From the NCBI GenBank assembly GCA_037013495.1, contig CM072807.1:13519001-13583000 (forward strand): a DNA stretch of 64,000 nucleotides, given 5' to 3'. Shown here in pieces: positions 44,811 through 58,354 of this stretch. Made by a program: the position numbers and the translations under genes. Under the pieces are notes generated by a model. It made no database searches, had not been told where the DNA came from, and saw only the letters and a list, made by a program, of their open reading frames with translations. The stretch is from Hippophae tibetana. Taxonomy: Eukaryota > Streptophyta > Magnoliopsida > Rosales > Elaeagnaceae. Numbering within the stretch: position 1 is the stretch's first letter; each line of letters opens with the position of its first letter.

Positions 44811-47800
44811 AATAAAAAAGCTAAGTTTTGTCTTAAATACCAGTATCGTTTTGATATAATTAGTTAAATGTTTTATAATATTAGATTATTGGGGTTTGTT
44901 TGTAAAATTGTTTCCCCAATAATAAGCGAAGGTTTGCTATTTTTAGCGATGGATGTGTAAACTGTTCTGTAATAAATTTATTTATGGCGTGAATGGAATC
45001 TTCTCTTACTAAAAGAAGAAAAAAAAAATTTGATCGTGGCAGTGTTGTTCAAGAATGAAAATTTAGACCTTCTTAATTAATACCATGTTGAACTTTTATC
45101 CTTCTATAATTTTCATATCTTTTAATTAAATTATTGTATAAATATTGATAAAATATCGTTTTCATTCAAATATATTTTTTGATTAAAATATATTAGATAT
45201 AATATCGTTTAAATATGAAACAAAATATTAATTTTTAGATTTTTTTTCTTTTTAATAATTATTTCAATTCAATTTTTTATATTTTTATAATAGATAATAT
45301 ATTATATAATATTTATCTATTTGTATTTGTAGTAGTTAAAATTAGATAGTTAAATTAGTTATTTTAAATTTTTTAACTATTTATTCTATAATATTTCATA
45401 AAATATATATTTTTAATTAATTAATATAAGTATTTTATATATTTAAAATATAAATAATTATCTATGTTTTATAAAATTTTATAAAAAAAAATTCATATTT
45501 TCTATAAAGTTTTTATGTTTTTATGTTTCTATGATTTGTTTTTAATTTTTTTATCAAAAATAATTTATTTTGATATTTTTATAAAAATTATATTAGTTCA
45601 AATCTTGCGTGCGGTATCTATCGAGTATAGGCTGTCAGTTGGCTTTAAAAGTAATTGGTTAGAAGTCTTAATATAAAGCTGAATGTCGCTCTATCAAATT
45701 TATTTAGACGCTACTAGTCATAAAGAGATATAAAGAAAGGATTTAAGGATTTTTAAAGGAAATATTATTAGTGGGATATAGTATAAAAAAAATATAAAAT
45801 TATAAAAGACATCTTTATCAATAGATTATTGAATAATAGTTGCCATTGTACGATATGTTTGATGGCATGATGGGTTACAGGGTTACCTTCTTCAACTCCA
45901 ACTTCTATCTATGTATCATTTCTTTATATAATTAGCTTTTATTAAAATAATTTTTTTTTGACAAGATTGTATTTAAATATAATTTTTGTAAATTTTAATT
46001 TTTTTTTAATTTTAAGAATATTTATTTAAAATCTTTTAAGAATTTATAAAAATTTAGATATATTTAATTAAAAAAATTTAAGACTTTTTAAAAGTTTATA
46101 AAAATCTATATAAAATCAAGTGTATTCAGTTATTATTTTTTAAAAATTTACAAAAATACTTTGGTATTTAAAATGCCAATCAATTTTAAAAAATTCACTT
46201 AATTATAAAATTTTGAGAATTTTAAATACCTTTATGTATAAATAAAGGCTACAACTATTAACATCATTTCTAGTGAGATTTAAAAAAGTTAACTCTTTTT
46301 ACTTTTCTTTTTCTTTTTTAATTATTTTTTCTCTCTTTTATTTCTTTTTGAACGTACTAACTTAATAAATTAATTTACAATCAACTAAAAGTTTTTTTTA
46401 ATTCTTACATACTAACGAGAATACGTTTCTTTTAATAGTTACTAAGGATTAATAATTTTTACAATAAATGAAATAAAACACATGTCACGTTTTAATTAAT
46501 GTGAACTCGTATTTGATTTTATGATAACTTTGAATATTTTGACAGATTAAATAAGAACACAAGAGCATAAAAGGTATAAATTCTATTAAATTTTTAAATA
46601 AAATACGGAATACTTTTGATGATTGTAAATGATTTATTAAGAAATTATAAAATAATTAAAGTAGAGTGAAAAGTTTAAGTATGATAAAAATTTAAAATAT
46701 ATTAAATTTTATAAAAATTCATAGATGATAATAAAATTTATGAAAAAATCATACAAATCTATTCAAACTTATATAATTTAAAAAATAGATCCTCGAAAAA
46801 ACAAGGTTTTTTTTAATAAATTATATATTGAATTCTTTCAAAGTCTATTAAAATGGGTAAATTTTTTAAAATTTAAAATCTATCAAAAAAATTAAAAACT
46901 TTAATTGAATTTTTAAAAATTTGATAAAATATATGATGAAAGTTTATTAAAATCTTTAGACTTTTTAAAATTTAAAATCTACCAAAGTCTTATTAAATTA
47001 TAATTAAATAAACTCTTATTAGTATATTACAGGAGAGTTGGTAATTACATGCATGTTTATTTAATATATAATTTGTTTCATAATTTTATATATTTTTAAC
47101 ATTATAAGAAATAATAATTGATGTTTATTAAAATTATTTTTACCGAAAGATTTGTAGATTTGTTTTTTTTTTCTCTCTTATCTTTTTAGTTGCACATGTT
47201 GCATTTCAATTTTTTTTTATTTCACTAATAGTCATGCCAAAATTAAAATATAGGAAAATTTATTATGTATGTTCATTTTATTTGACACCATACTTTTTTA
47301 TTATTAACGTTGCTATCTATTTTCATTTCCTTCATTTTTCTCTTATATTAACCCATATTAAAATGGTTTGCATAGCATTAAACTTTTTAAAAAAAATTAA
47401 GTGTTTTTTAATTAAATGTGATGAAAATAAAATTACTTCTTTATTCATTTACGAAAAGCAAAGAAAATATTTGAAAATTCTATTTATTTTAGCAAAAAAA
47501 ATAGAATTTAAGTTATTTTCTTTTTGTACCATGTTTACTGAACTTAAAAATAGAGAAAATGAATTAAACATCTGTAAAAAATGGATTTAGAATACCAAGC
47601 CATACTCATAGGAGAAAGATATTGATAGATGAATAAGTATAGTTGAGAAGATATGATGTACAGTTAAAAGTACTTTGAGGAAGAATTAAATATTTAGAGT
47701 GTTTTTTAGTTGAAAATATATTTGGTGTTATTTAAATTAATGATTTAAAATAGAAAATTAGATATATTTAGAACATGTCACTAACTACATAGCCTAATTT

Positions 47801-49590
47801 TACTTTATACAAGAAGATTGATCCTTTTTATTTTATTATTCTAATATTATTTAATATAAAATTAAAATTCATAAACAAATTACAATAACTTTATTTAATT
47901 AATTAATTTTTTTAATATGTTCAAAATCTAAACATTTGTCATTATAATAGACTATAGTGCTCCGAGAGAATTGGTAGCCTAAGTTTATGATATTTTTGAA
48001 AAGATAATTTATTAAAAATTTAAATCACTTAAATATCAATAAATTAATTAAAATATATACGAATGAATTTCAATTTAATATGACTATGATATGATATGAA
48101 CTTTTGTCAATGATAGGTTTAGTTCATTAATAGGTTAGTGGAGCTAATCAAGAATAATTAAGAAAATTAATATAAATTAAGTGGTAAATGCACCAAAATC
48201 AAGAGTGTTGATTGGGATGTTAATTCTCATATTACTTAGTTGATCAAATTTATTTTCTTTGATGCGATGTAATGCATTATTTTATCCAAAGATTTTAATT
48301 AATGAAGGTATTTTCACTTTTTTAAACAAATAGCTTTTATATTTATATTAGCGTATTCACAAAAATATAATCTGCCTGATAAAATTATGATATTAGAGAC
48401 TAAATTTTTTGTTATTTTTTAATATATGATATATTTTATTAAATCATTTCATTTTCTTTAATAAATTTATAAATCACTAACCAATACATAGCACGGTCCA
48501 AGACTAGTCTTTCGAAGAATAGATGGCATAAAAGAGTATAATTAACGTTCATTTAAAAATGGAACCCTCTATATAATTTCTAGTTTGTCACTTATTTTAT
48601 TATTAATTTTGAACCTATTTAATTACTCCAATCAGTTAAGTATATAATAGTTTTAATTATTGAGTAATAATTGGTATTGCTCTAAAAAAATAATTTCTTT
48701 TTATCTTATATTATATATATATATATTATATGTTTTAATGTTATAATTTTCATACCTAATTCAAAATATTTGATATTATATACTATACTTATTTATTAAA
48801 TTTTTTTGAATATAAAGATATAAACTGTGTTGAAAAGTTTTTTTTCTTTATAATAATATTTCTAAAAGTTATATTTTTTTAGTATTTAAATAAGTTATGT
48901 TATGATTAATAAAATATTAATCACTCTTTTTATTTCTTAAAATAATTGTATTTGATTAAATTAGAATTTTTTAAATTTGTTCAAATTTGATTGGTATATA
49001 GTAGGGTTGATTGTTGAGAAATAATTAGTATTGCTCCCAAAAATTTATTTTACAAAATAAAAAAAAACTCTTTAAATATAATTTGTTCTTTTAGGTCTTT
49101 TAATATAATTAGGTGTCAATTTGAAGTTAAAATTTCATTAAAGGGTTTGGAGGAATAGTTTTAAAATAAATTATTAATTTAATTAATTTGTTACAATAAC
49201 GAATAAAGATATAATAACAAAACATAAAATTAAAAAATGATAAAAATGAGTTATTTGACACGATATTGATATGATTTGTATAAATTCATTTTAAAAAATA
49301 AGTCAAATCTAACAAAAAGTCACATATAAACATTTTTAATTAATTTTTCATTTTTGAGTAAATATTAATAATACTCTCAAAGTTTGTTCATATCAAAGAA
49401 GTCCAAAATTTAAAAATAATATCACTAAGCCACATTTTCACAATTTTTGATTAAAATATAAATGAAAATAATAATTATGCAATCTTTTTTATATTCAAAG
49501 TAAGAATTTGATTTCTAAGGTAATACAATGGATGACAATTTTTGTGAACAAACTTTTTCTTTACAAACTAGTTTTTAAGTTCATCATTAT
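44811..49590. other. AT-rich intergenic DNA
   Basis: Very AT-rich with poly-T/poly-A tracts. A 118-codon open frame at 47234-47590 is Phe-, Lys- and Ile-rich as expected by chance in such DNA. No RNA gene or transposon could be supported. Confidence 0.5.
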
Positions 49591-50684
49591 ATCTTTCAAG
49601 TAAAGTTGAAGAAAGATTCGAGTTTTAGATAATAACATTTTATGAATGATCTTCATGTTATCACATTTAGAATTACATTCAAACATTCACTAATATATCG
49701 TAAAAACTTAGAATTATTTATGTTACTTGATCGATCGAAGAGTTAGATTGATCGTGAATCAATCAATATCAATCTAGATTCTCACAGATTACAAATTTAA
49801 GGACTCAATCGATTGAGTATTACGTCAATAAATGACCTATGGTATATAGATCAAACTTCAATCGAGTTTACTTTGATTGAAAATTCTAATATAAGTATTA
49901 CTAATCCTATTTAAAGTATGATTATCTTTTTTACAATATTTAAGGTTTAGGAATTAAAGTTTTTCTATAAATACAAACATACTACTCATTATTTTACACA
50001 CTACACAACTCATAAGCATACAAAAACTACATGTTTGGATAACTTACAAATTTATAGTTTTTATATATTATTTTATATGATAATATAATTTCTTCTTCCT
50101 AAGATTCTTTCATGATTGCATCAACTCATCATATATGTAGTCAAGAATTATAGAATTAATTATCAAAATTTAAAGAATTTATTGTTATTGATCTTGAACT
50201 AAATATTTTGTTCTAGAATTATTAGTTTCATGTTTATTGATATCTTTAAAACTATGATTATGATTTGTTCATTATTAATATACATTTAGAACACAAACAT
50301 GTACTTGTATTTCTGTGTTAACCCTTTTACATGTTGTTATGTGAATATGTTTGATTTATAAGAAGTTAATTAGAATATTTATTAGGATTCGTACACATTA
50401 ATCTTAGAAAATGAGAAAATAAAACAGAGGCTCATACGTAAAGTATAATGAGATAATATCTATGTAAGGGTAGTATAAGAACAAATTTGTACTTTAACAC
50501 TTAATTTTGAAAATTGATAAATTAGGTGGTCTAGTGGACCATTGGTTTTTCTCTTTTGTTATTTTTTTTAACTTTTGCATTTACTATTTATTCATTATTG
50601 TAAGTTTGACCATTGTGTTTAGGGATCAAATTGAAAATCAAATTTTTTCTAGATTTGTTTGGTCCTATATATTTTGAACTTTCA
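49590..50684 (+). repeat. 5' LTR of the old copia remnant
   Basis: Ends in TTTCA at 50684, just before the primer-binding site. Near 49726 it has GTTACTTGATCGATCG and other GATC-rich motifs, matching the minus-strand LTR near 20400. It is shorter than its relatives near the 3' end, suggesting an internal deletion. The left limit is approximate. Confidence 0.6.
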
Positions 50685-50740
50685 ATTGATATCAAAGTAT
50701 ACACTAGATACACTTAATCATTTTGACTTTAGGTACACAC

Positions 50741-51370
50741 ATATGGACCAAATGAAAGAAAATGAGCCATTTACTTGACTCCCACTCTTTGATGTGTATA
50801 TTTTCCTTATTGCAAGGATTGCATGTAAGCTAATCTCAAACAAGATGACAATTTCTAGAATGTTATTCTTGATAGTTGGGAATCACCTTCGAAAACGAAA
50901 GATGGTGTAGCAACTATAAATGAAAATAAAAATATGGAACACTTAAAAAAGGACCCTTAATGCTGCAAACCAAAAAAGTTTAAGCTCTATATTTGATGCA
51001 ATATCGATAGATGAGCTCTATTGTATCTCTGACTATAAAATTTCTAACAGTACTTAGGATTCTTTAACCCTTGCACATTAGGGTATTTCTCAAGTGAATC
51101 AAACAAAATTGAGACTCATCAGTTTGTATCACTTAAGATGAGTGAAATTGGGACTTTTAATGAATTCTATGCCAAAAGAAATAGAACAACCTAAATTAGT
51201 TTGCAAACTACCTAGATCTATTACAAGTATTCACATTCTTGCTCTTTTCTACAACAACGACCTTCATTACAACTATACTCCAATGATACTTGTAAGGACT
51301 ATGAGTGTTATCTATTTTTATGGATAAAATAGTTTCATGTAAACTTATTTTTAATTTCAGTATCAAGTCT
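50741..51370 (+). pseudogene. Gag remnant of the old copia element
   Basis: From ATG at 50741 the translation begins MDQMKENEPFT, a stop, then LPLFDVYIF, matching the gag start of copia elements (PLFDG-NYPYWK) with a frameshift. Downstream is heavily mutated. Confidence 0.5.
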
Positions 51371-52485
51371 ATCAAGTAAAGTCGAAGAAATGTCAAAATT
51401 ATGGAATTATTAATTAAATATTTCTTAGATGTGTTAATATTTTTAAGATGTGTTTTAAAATTTATTTTTTATAATATTAAGGTTTTTAATGAGTTTTGAA
51501 AAATTTAAGACCAAAATATATTCAACTTTAATATTACTAGGTTATGATTATTATTTTTATAAATAGACATATTAGGGTTGAAAATTGTGTAGCTGAATAG
51601 AAGCAAAACCTGTCGACAAACATCAAAAAGTTGGTGAAGAAAAAAACACACAAAAGGAATGACAACAACAAGAATTAGTAATATATATATATATATATAA
51701 GAAGAGATTAATTAATACAATCATAAATTGATGATCTTTCTTTTTAAAATATTTTAGCATCACAACTTTTATATGTATTAATCTAATTATTTCATATTCA
51801 TATAGCTTATTTGTGATTAGGATCTTGGATATATAAATCTAACAATTGTACGAGTTATCATAATTACTTGATTTAATTATTAAATGTTAAAGAAGTTACT
51901 TCTAGTGAACTTGTTCTCAACCTTTTTGATATAGAATTTGCTAGTTGATTTAATTTAAGTGACATATGTTTTGAATCATCTAATGAGGAATATTCATTAT
52001 TAAATTCATTCTAGAACATGCACGGACACTTGTATTTTTGTGCTAAACATTTTGTAGTTAATTTGAGAACGTATCTGATTGACAGAAATCTTATTGAAAC
52101 GTTGGTTTGGAAACCATTCACCCTAATATTAGAAACTATGAAAACAGAGCAGAAGCTCGTAAGTAAGGTATATTTGGACAATATATTAGAGAAGGTAGTA
52201 TAAGACTGAGTTTGTACTTGAATATTTGGTTTTCATAGTGGACAATTAGGTAGTCCAATGGACCGGTGGTTTTACTCTTAAGTCATGGTTGCGGCCTATG
52301 TTGTTTTCACGTAAAAATATCATATGTTATTCTTTTTATTTTTCCACTTTATTCTTATACATGATTGCATGTCTGGTCGCTTTGATTATGTTATTAAATT
52401 ATAAATTGATAAAAATTAAAAATAACATTTTCACTCCCTTTAAGTTAATTAGGTCTGTAATTTATATATAAACTTTAAATTATGA
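51370..52485 (+). repeat. 3' LTR of the old copia remnant
   Basis: Matches 49590-50684, and still better the minus-strand LTR at 19201-20490 over GTAGTCC, GACCGGTGG, GTTGTTTTCACGTAAAAAT and GATTGCATGTCTGG. Limits are approximate. Confidence 0.6.
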
Positions 52486-54580
52486 ATCTAAATAAAATGA
52501 AAAAGAAAAGGAGTAAACTTTTCTTTTGAATTTTTCTTAGATTGTTTATGTGTTAAAAAAAGAGAAAAATAGACTTCTCATTGAAGTAAATAAGATGCAT
52601 GACATGATTAGTATTCATAAATCAAACTCATACATCTTAGATAAAGAAAATAGAAATATGTCTAAACATATTATTGCTATAAATTTCAGTCTTATAATAA
52701 CAAATTAGGAAAACAATGTTTAAGAAAGAACTTACTAACGTTGAAAAAAGGTTTTTGAATCAAATTTCATATTTTTATCGAATATTTTTTAAAAAATAAA
52801 TTAAATCTTATGATTTGTCTATAAATAAGTATGGCAAGAAAATTACTAAAATTTGAATTTGTAAATAATAATCAAAATTTTAAGTCTTTTTAAATAAAAA
52901 ATAAAAAGTGTTATAAAATAATTTATATGTAATTTTTGATATATTTTAAAAATAATTAAGTAAAAATTGTTATTAATATATTCGTGATTATTTTTATAAA
53001 GTTATCAAAAATTATTAAATTATAAATTAAAATTATTATTAAATATGATATTATTTTTATTTTTAATAAAAAGATAATTGTAGTTTTTTTTTATAAATAT
53101 TATTGAGAAAACAAATTGGCAAGTTTGAACGGGAAAGGAGGAGAAGTAAAGGAGCAAAGTCAGTTGCTCGAGGAAGGAAAGAAGGGGAGATAAGGCCAAA
53201 TAAGCAGTCAAATCAAATAAAGACATAATTTTTGAAGGAAATTATAAATAATTAAAATTAGTTTACTTCTATATTAGATGGAATTCGAACGTCAGCTCTT
53301 TAACACTCACTAATATTATTGCAGCAATAAGTAAAAAGAAGGATATAACTAAGTTTTTTTTTTTTTTAAGATTATACTATCTGTGTTTTGTTTAATTCTT
53401 CATATTAAAAATAATATCAGTGATAAAAAAATAAAAAATAAATTATTATTTTAATAATTTTTAATTAAAATATTATTATTTTTAAAAGAAATAATTAAAA
53501 TAGGAGTTCAATAATAATAATAAATTGATAATTAATATGAAAAAATTATAAAATATTTATTTTATTTTAATATTTTAACATTCTTTAATTATTATTATAA
53601 ATTAAAATATATATTGAAATAACTTTATATTTGAATATTATTATTGTTAATTTTTATTAAATAATTAACAATAATATTTTAAGTTTATTTTAATCAATTG
53701 ATATAAAATAATAATATTTTAATACAAAAATTATTATAATAATATTATGTATTCATAATTTATATTTTTTTATAATTAAAATATTAAATAACTTCTTTAA
53801 CCTAATAAATTAAATAATATAAATACTTACATGGTAACATTATAATATATTATTTAAATTATATCTTAAATTTAAAATATGTAACAACTTTATATATATA
53901 TATCCCAAATTAAACTTAATTCAAAAATGAATCCTTAAATACCTAATTTGTAAGATGGGTTTGAGGTCGACGCAAAGAAAAGGAAGAAATTGGAAGGATT
54001 TCATTATTATCCGTTTATCACCTACATCACACAGCTAATCTTCATCTTTGTTTCTCTTTTTGGTACATTCAGTCATTTAAATACATTGGCCTTTAATAAT
54101 GTGTGGCTATAATAATTATAATTATAATAATTATTATTATTTCTTTCCCTTTTGTGCTCAATAAACAATGAAAATGGCATAATACCAATCATCCTATTCC
54201 CACTATAGGAAACAACCATCATTACTCCCAACAATCTTTTTCAACCCTAGAAACATGAGCTTCTTCTCGTATATTCCCTCCCTTCTATTCTTCCAAATTA
54301 TTTTGCTTTGTCTCCTTTTACTTCTTTCAATTTCATTATATTTAAATTTAAAAAAGAAATTTATTATTATTATTATATTATAAAAATATTTTTTATTAAA
54401 TTGTATATTTTTCAAATTTAACATCCAATTTAATGTTATAAAATTAATTTTATCTGATATAATAAAAAAATAAAAATAAAATAAATTAATTTTATCCTTG
54501 TACAAATCAAATAATAATAAAATTAAATTATTTCAAAAATAATTAAATAAACCAATTACCATTTTTAAAAATATATCACT
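52486..54580. other. AT-rich intergenic DNA
   Basis: No gene was recognised. A short purine-rich patch at about 53105-53220 stands out but has no convincing frame. The right end leads into the BPS1-like promoter. Confidence 0.5.
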
Positions 54581-54584
54581 CTTC

Positions 54585-54694
54585 TTTATAACCTTTTCTC
54601 CCCCTCACAATTCTTCAACTCCTACACTTTCACTATAATCTCCTCTTTTTTATTTATTTATTATTTTTTTAATTTCTCTCATAAAAACATAGCA
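54585..54694 (+). promoter_or_regulatory. Core promoter and leader of the BPS1-like gene
   Basis: A TATA-like CTTTATAACC near 54586-54597 is followed by a CT-rich leader (CTCCCCCTCACAATTCTTCA region), typical of plant 5' UTRs, up to the start codon at 54695. Confidence 0.45.
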
Positions 54695-55800
54695 ATGGAT
54701 TCGAGCTCCACAAATTCTGTCAATGGCTTCTACTCATTTCTGACTCGTGGGATCGACGATCTTGAACGAGTTTACCTCTCCAATAACTTCATGTCAATCC
54801 AATTCCTTCAAAAAACTTTGTCTCTCCTCCGATCCTTCCATTCCCAATTGACTGTTCTTGTCCAAAAGCTTCATTTGCCTGTAGGGGACAAATGGCTCGA
54901 CGAGTACATGGATGAGAGTTCTAAGCTTTGGGAGGCCTGTCACGTTCTCAAGTCTGGTATATCAGCCATGGAAAATTATTACTCTTCTGGGTTCAATATA
55001 ACTTCTTCTCTAGACGCCCATAGATATCTCAGTCCACAACTTTCTCGCCAGGTTAAAAAAAAACAGAAAAAATCTTATTTTTTGATCACCCTAAAGAGGA
55101 AAAAAAATAATATAAAAAATTTAACTTAGTTTCATTTTTATTTTTTGAGGCATGGGTTTGAATATAATCTTCCATTCATTTGTTGAAACAGGTGATGAGA
55201 GTAATTTCAAGGTGTCGCAGAGAGGCTTTAGGATTAGAGGAAGAAAACAGAGCATTAATGGAGAATAGAATCCAACCACTGTCGTTGAGGTTTGACGAAA
55301 AGGTGCTGATCGAATCAAAGTTTAACGGGTTCAGCGGATTCAGGGGAGTACTCTATGCAATGAGAAACGTAAGCTCGTTGTTGCTAATGATTTTGCTGTA
55401 CGGGTTGGTTTACTGTTGGCCCGAATCGAGCTTTGCCAGAGGAGGATACGAGGGTTGCTTGTTCTTTGGATCGGCATTCATGATATCAACAGCCAGATTA
55501 CAGCAAAAGGTTAGTGAAGAGATCAATCAAATCGGAGATAGACCAGGGATTCTTATGTATGAGTTCAGAAGGTCGAAAGCAGCCATGGATGAGCTTAGAG
55601 GTGAATTGGAGAGAAAGGTCTGTCAGGGAATAGTGGATTGGGAAACAGAAAGTGGATTTAGAGAGAGAGTGGAGAATTTGAGAGGATGTTTTGGGGTTTT
55701 GAGATCTGGTGCTGAAAATATTGTTGGACAACTTGATGATTTCTTTGATGAAATTGTTGAAGGAAGGAAGAAGCTCTTGGATTTTTGCGGCAATAGGTAG
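54695..55800 (+). CDS. BPS1 (BYPASS1)-like plant-specific protein
   Basis: Exons 54695-55051 and 55192-55800 with a 140-bp phase-0 intron (CGCCAG|GTTAAA; GAAACAG|GTGATG); 321 aa. The N-terminal part ([53 protein letters not shown]) fits the BPS1-like family, whose founder limits production of a root-derived mobile signal that arrests shoots. A hydrophobic stretch at about residues 180-196 ([17 protein letters not shown]) and a weaker one at about 206-220 suggest a membrane hairpin. The C-terminal third is helical and charged and ends in [24 protein letters not shown] sequence. Molecular function is not known to me. ATG at 54695 is the first in frame and follows a leader-like CT-rich sequence. 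Confidence 0.85.
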
Positions 55801-58350
55801 GTAGATAGCTTTAACCAAAACATTGAAACTCAGAGAGATGCTTCTTGTGTCATACAAAATGGCCAAAAACCGAAAAGACTAATTTTTAAAGCGTAGAGTA
55901 TTTTGTTTGTTCATGTTTTATGTTTTAACTCTCATCCTCTCTCTTCTTTCTTTCTTTCTTGGGTTTTCTTCTTTATTTTATTTTTCCTCTTCATTTTTTC
56001 TCTAAGAAAAAAAAATCGAAATCTCTAGTATTCTTCCACGGAGCAAGAGACTCTTAGAATGGAAAATTTTCAGTGCAATTACGAGTTTTGAAAATTGATG
56101 CAGCAGCAAATTTTACTTTCACATATATCACTTATGCTCATTTTATGTACAATAAATGTTATGTATAATGTATTCATCATAATTTAAATACGTTTTACTA
56201 ATTTTTTTTTATCTTTATTATAGTTTTTGTGTGATACTTTGTGATGAGTAGTATTTTTTTATAATTTAATATTAATCTATTACATATCTCTGGTTAATAA
56301 ATGCTTTCATATAAATAATTTATTATTCTACATCTAATTATACAGGGTCATTAAACATGTATTTTAAGTATAATATTTATAAAATTATAAATAAATTATA
56401 TCCAAAAAATAAGTTTGTTTATTTTTTAAGTTTTATCACTTAAAAATACATTAAAAATGTAATAATTTTAACATATTTATATTTAAATTAAGTATATATA
56501 ATATTTTTTGATGAAAAATTAGTAGTATTATGATATATCTCTTGAATTAAACTTTTGAATCAAATCTTTTCATTTTTATTTGTAAAATTAGTTTATGCTT
56601 AAGTACTGAAAAAAGAAATATAATATATAATTTGAAAGTACTGTTTCTCTCTATTTAATTCAACAACAAGGCAGTGATGCATGTAGCAAATTGCCTAATC
56701 ATTGAGAAGGAGATATGCATATACATATAGAACAATAGGAAGAGGCACCACCATAAGATTCTTGGGCAACTTAACTTCAAAAGCAGCTAGCAGCAGCCCC
56801 TTGATTCGGTTCACTTGGAAAGCACTGGTTTGATTGAAGAAAAAGAAAGCTTCTCATCACGAGAAACCTCTCCCATACATTACATACGGAGTCCAGTCCA
56901 ATCCTCTAATATTATTTTTGGTACGTTAGTCATGTGTTATCATAAAACGTTATATATATATATATATATGTTAGAAAAAGTGACTAAAAATAAAAGATAT
57001 TTACTATTACTTAATATTAATACATGTAATTTATATAAAAAGAAAAAAAAAACTATATTGTGTTGGTAATATAATATCTCTCCTTTTTGAGGGTTGTGAG
57101 AGAAAAAAAAAGTAGGATAGGGGGGGTCACTTTCAATTCTAACTGTATCTATCTCATGCCTTTTGTCCCTAGCCGAAAATTCATGGCTTGCCTCCCTCAA
57201 AGGGATCCATTGCAGAGTCCAAAATTAAACAAAACTAATAAAATATTAGGGACAAACAAAGTAAAACTAACGGACAAAATAAGCGAATAAACAAAAACAA
57301 AAATATTAAGATACAAGCCCCGATGAAATCCTCAACTGTTCTCTGACCCATCTAACCGTATCAAGATATGTACTAAGTTAATGCGATTTATACGTGGACA
57401 GTGGCAGAGTTAAAATAATAATAATAATAATAATAATTTAGATGAAGTGAAGGATAAAATATTAAATATAAGATTAAGGTAATTAACCCAATAGTATAAA
57501 GTTTATTTTGATAGGATGGAGGTTTAAAGAACAATTTTCATTTATGTTGTATCACTTGAATTGTATAAAAATTTAAAAATTATTATTATATATATATATT
57601 TCATAGTTACATAAATTTCAAATGGAATTATATAAAATTGATATTTTTAATATATTACAAATTAAGGTTATTATTTTATTTATAATTATATAACTATCAA
57701 TGTAATTATTACAATCATTATCTTTTTACGAATAAAAATGTAATCACTTAATAATAATTAATAAAAAATAATATTTTATAGTTAAGAAGTTTTATGAATA
57801 GAAAAAATCTAGAATTAAAATATAAATATAATACATGTTAAAAAATAATCATAATCAATATTAATTAGATGTATATATTTTTTATATTGGTCTTATATTT
57901 ATGGTTTAAAATTGAAATTATGATATTTTTAATTTTAGAATCAAAATAATTTAAATAATTATTATATTTTATAAATTTAAGAATAAATAAATTGTGATTG
58001 TATATTAAAAAACTAGATTTTGTTGAAAATATGAATAATTATTTCTTAATCCTCAAATATATAAAAATAAATTGTAAGTATTTCATATATGTTATGAATT
58101 TATCTTTAAATTTTATTGAATTTTTTTATTTAAATTACATATTAATAAATTATTTTATATAAAATATTAACCAAGATAAAAATCTTATCTGAAATAACAA
58201 AAGGTTAAGCCACCGTGTGTAAACAAATTACTAAAATAGGAAACAAAATAGTTTAAAAAATAAATATTTTTATTTACTTATTTGAAATTATTAGTCATAT
58301 ATACAATCTAAAATGTTATAAGTGAGTTTAACTTTGAAAAAACATACCTT
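55801..58350. other. Intergenic DNA
   Basis: AT-rich, with a (TA)n tract at about 56951-56969 and an (AAT)n tract at about 57414-57437. Patches at 56680-56920 and 57080-57230 are less AT-rich but show no gene I recognise. Confidence 0.5.
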
Positions 58351-58354
58351 ATTT

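Larger units (their letters stand above)
49590..52485 (+). mobile_element. Old Ty1-copia remnant with two diverged LTRs
   Basis: Homologous blocks about 1723 bases apart (for example ATTAGGTGGTCTAGTGGACC at 50521 and ATTAGGTAGTCCAATGGACC at 52244) mark two LTRs. A primer-binding site (TTGATATCAAAG) at 50686 follows the first LTR, and a gag start follows at 50741. The rest of the interior (to about 51370) is short and broken. Same family as the 5' LTR at 19.2-20.5 kb. Confidence 0.7.

Noticed and set aside
45600-45700. tRNA-like sequence around TTCAAATC
   Set aside because: No matching acceptor stem or anticodon arm could be folded by eye.
47234-47590. 118-codon frame in AT-rich DNA
   Set aside because: Composition is as expected by chance (Phe, Lys, Ile), with no motif, leader or splice context.
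53105-53220. Purine-rich patch as a possible exon
   Set aside because: No consistent frame, start codon or splice signals were found.
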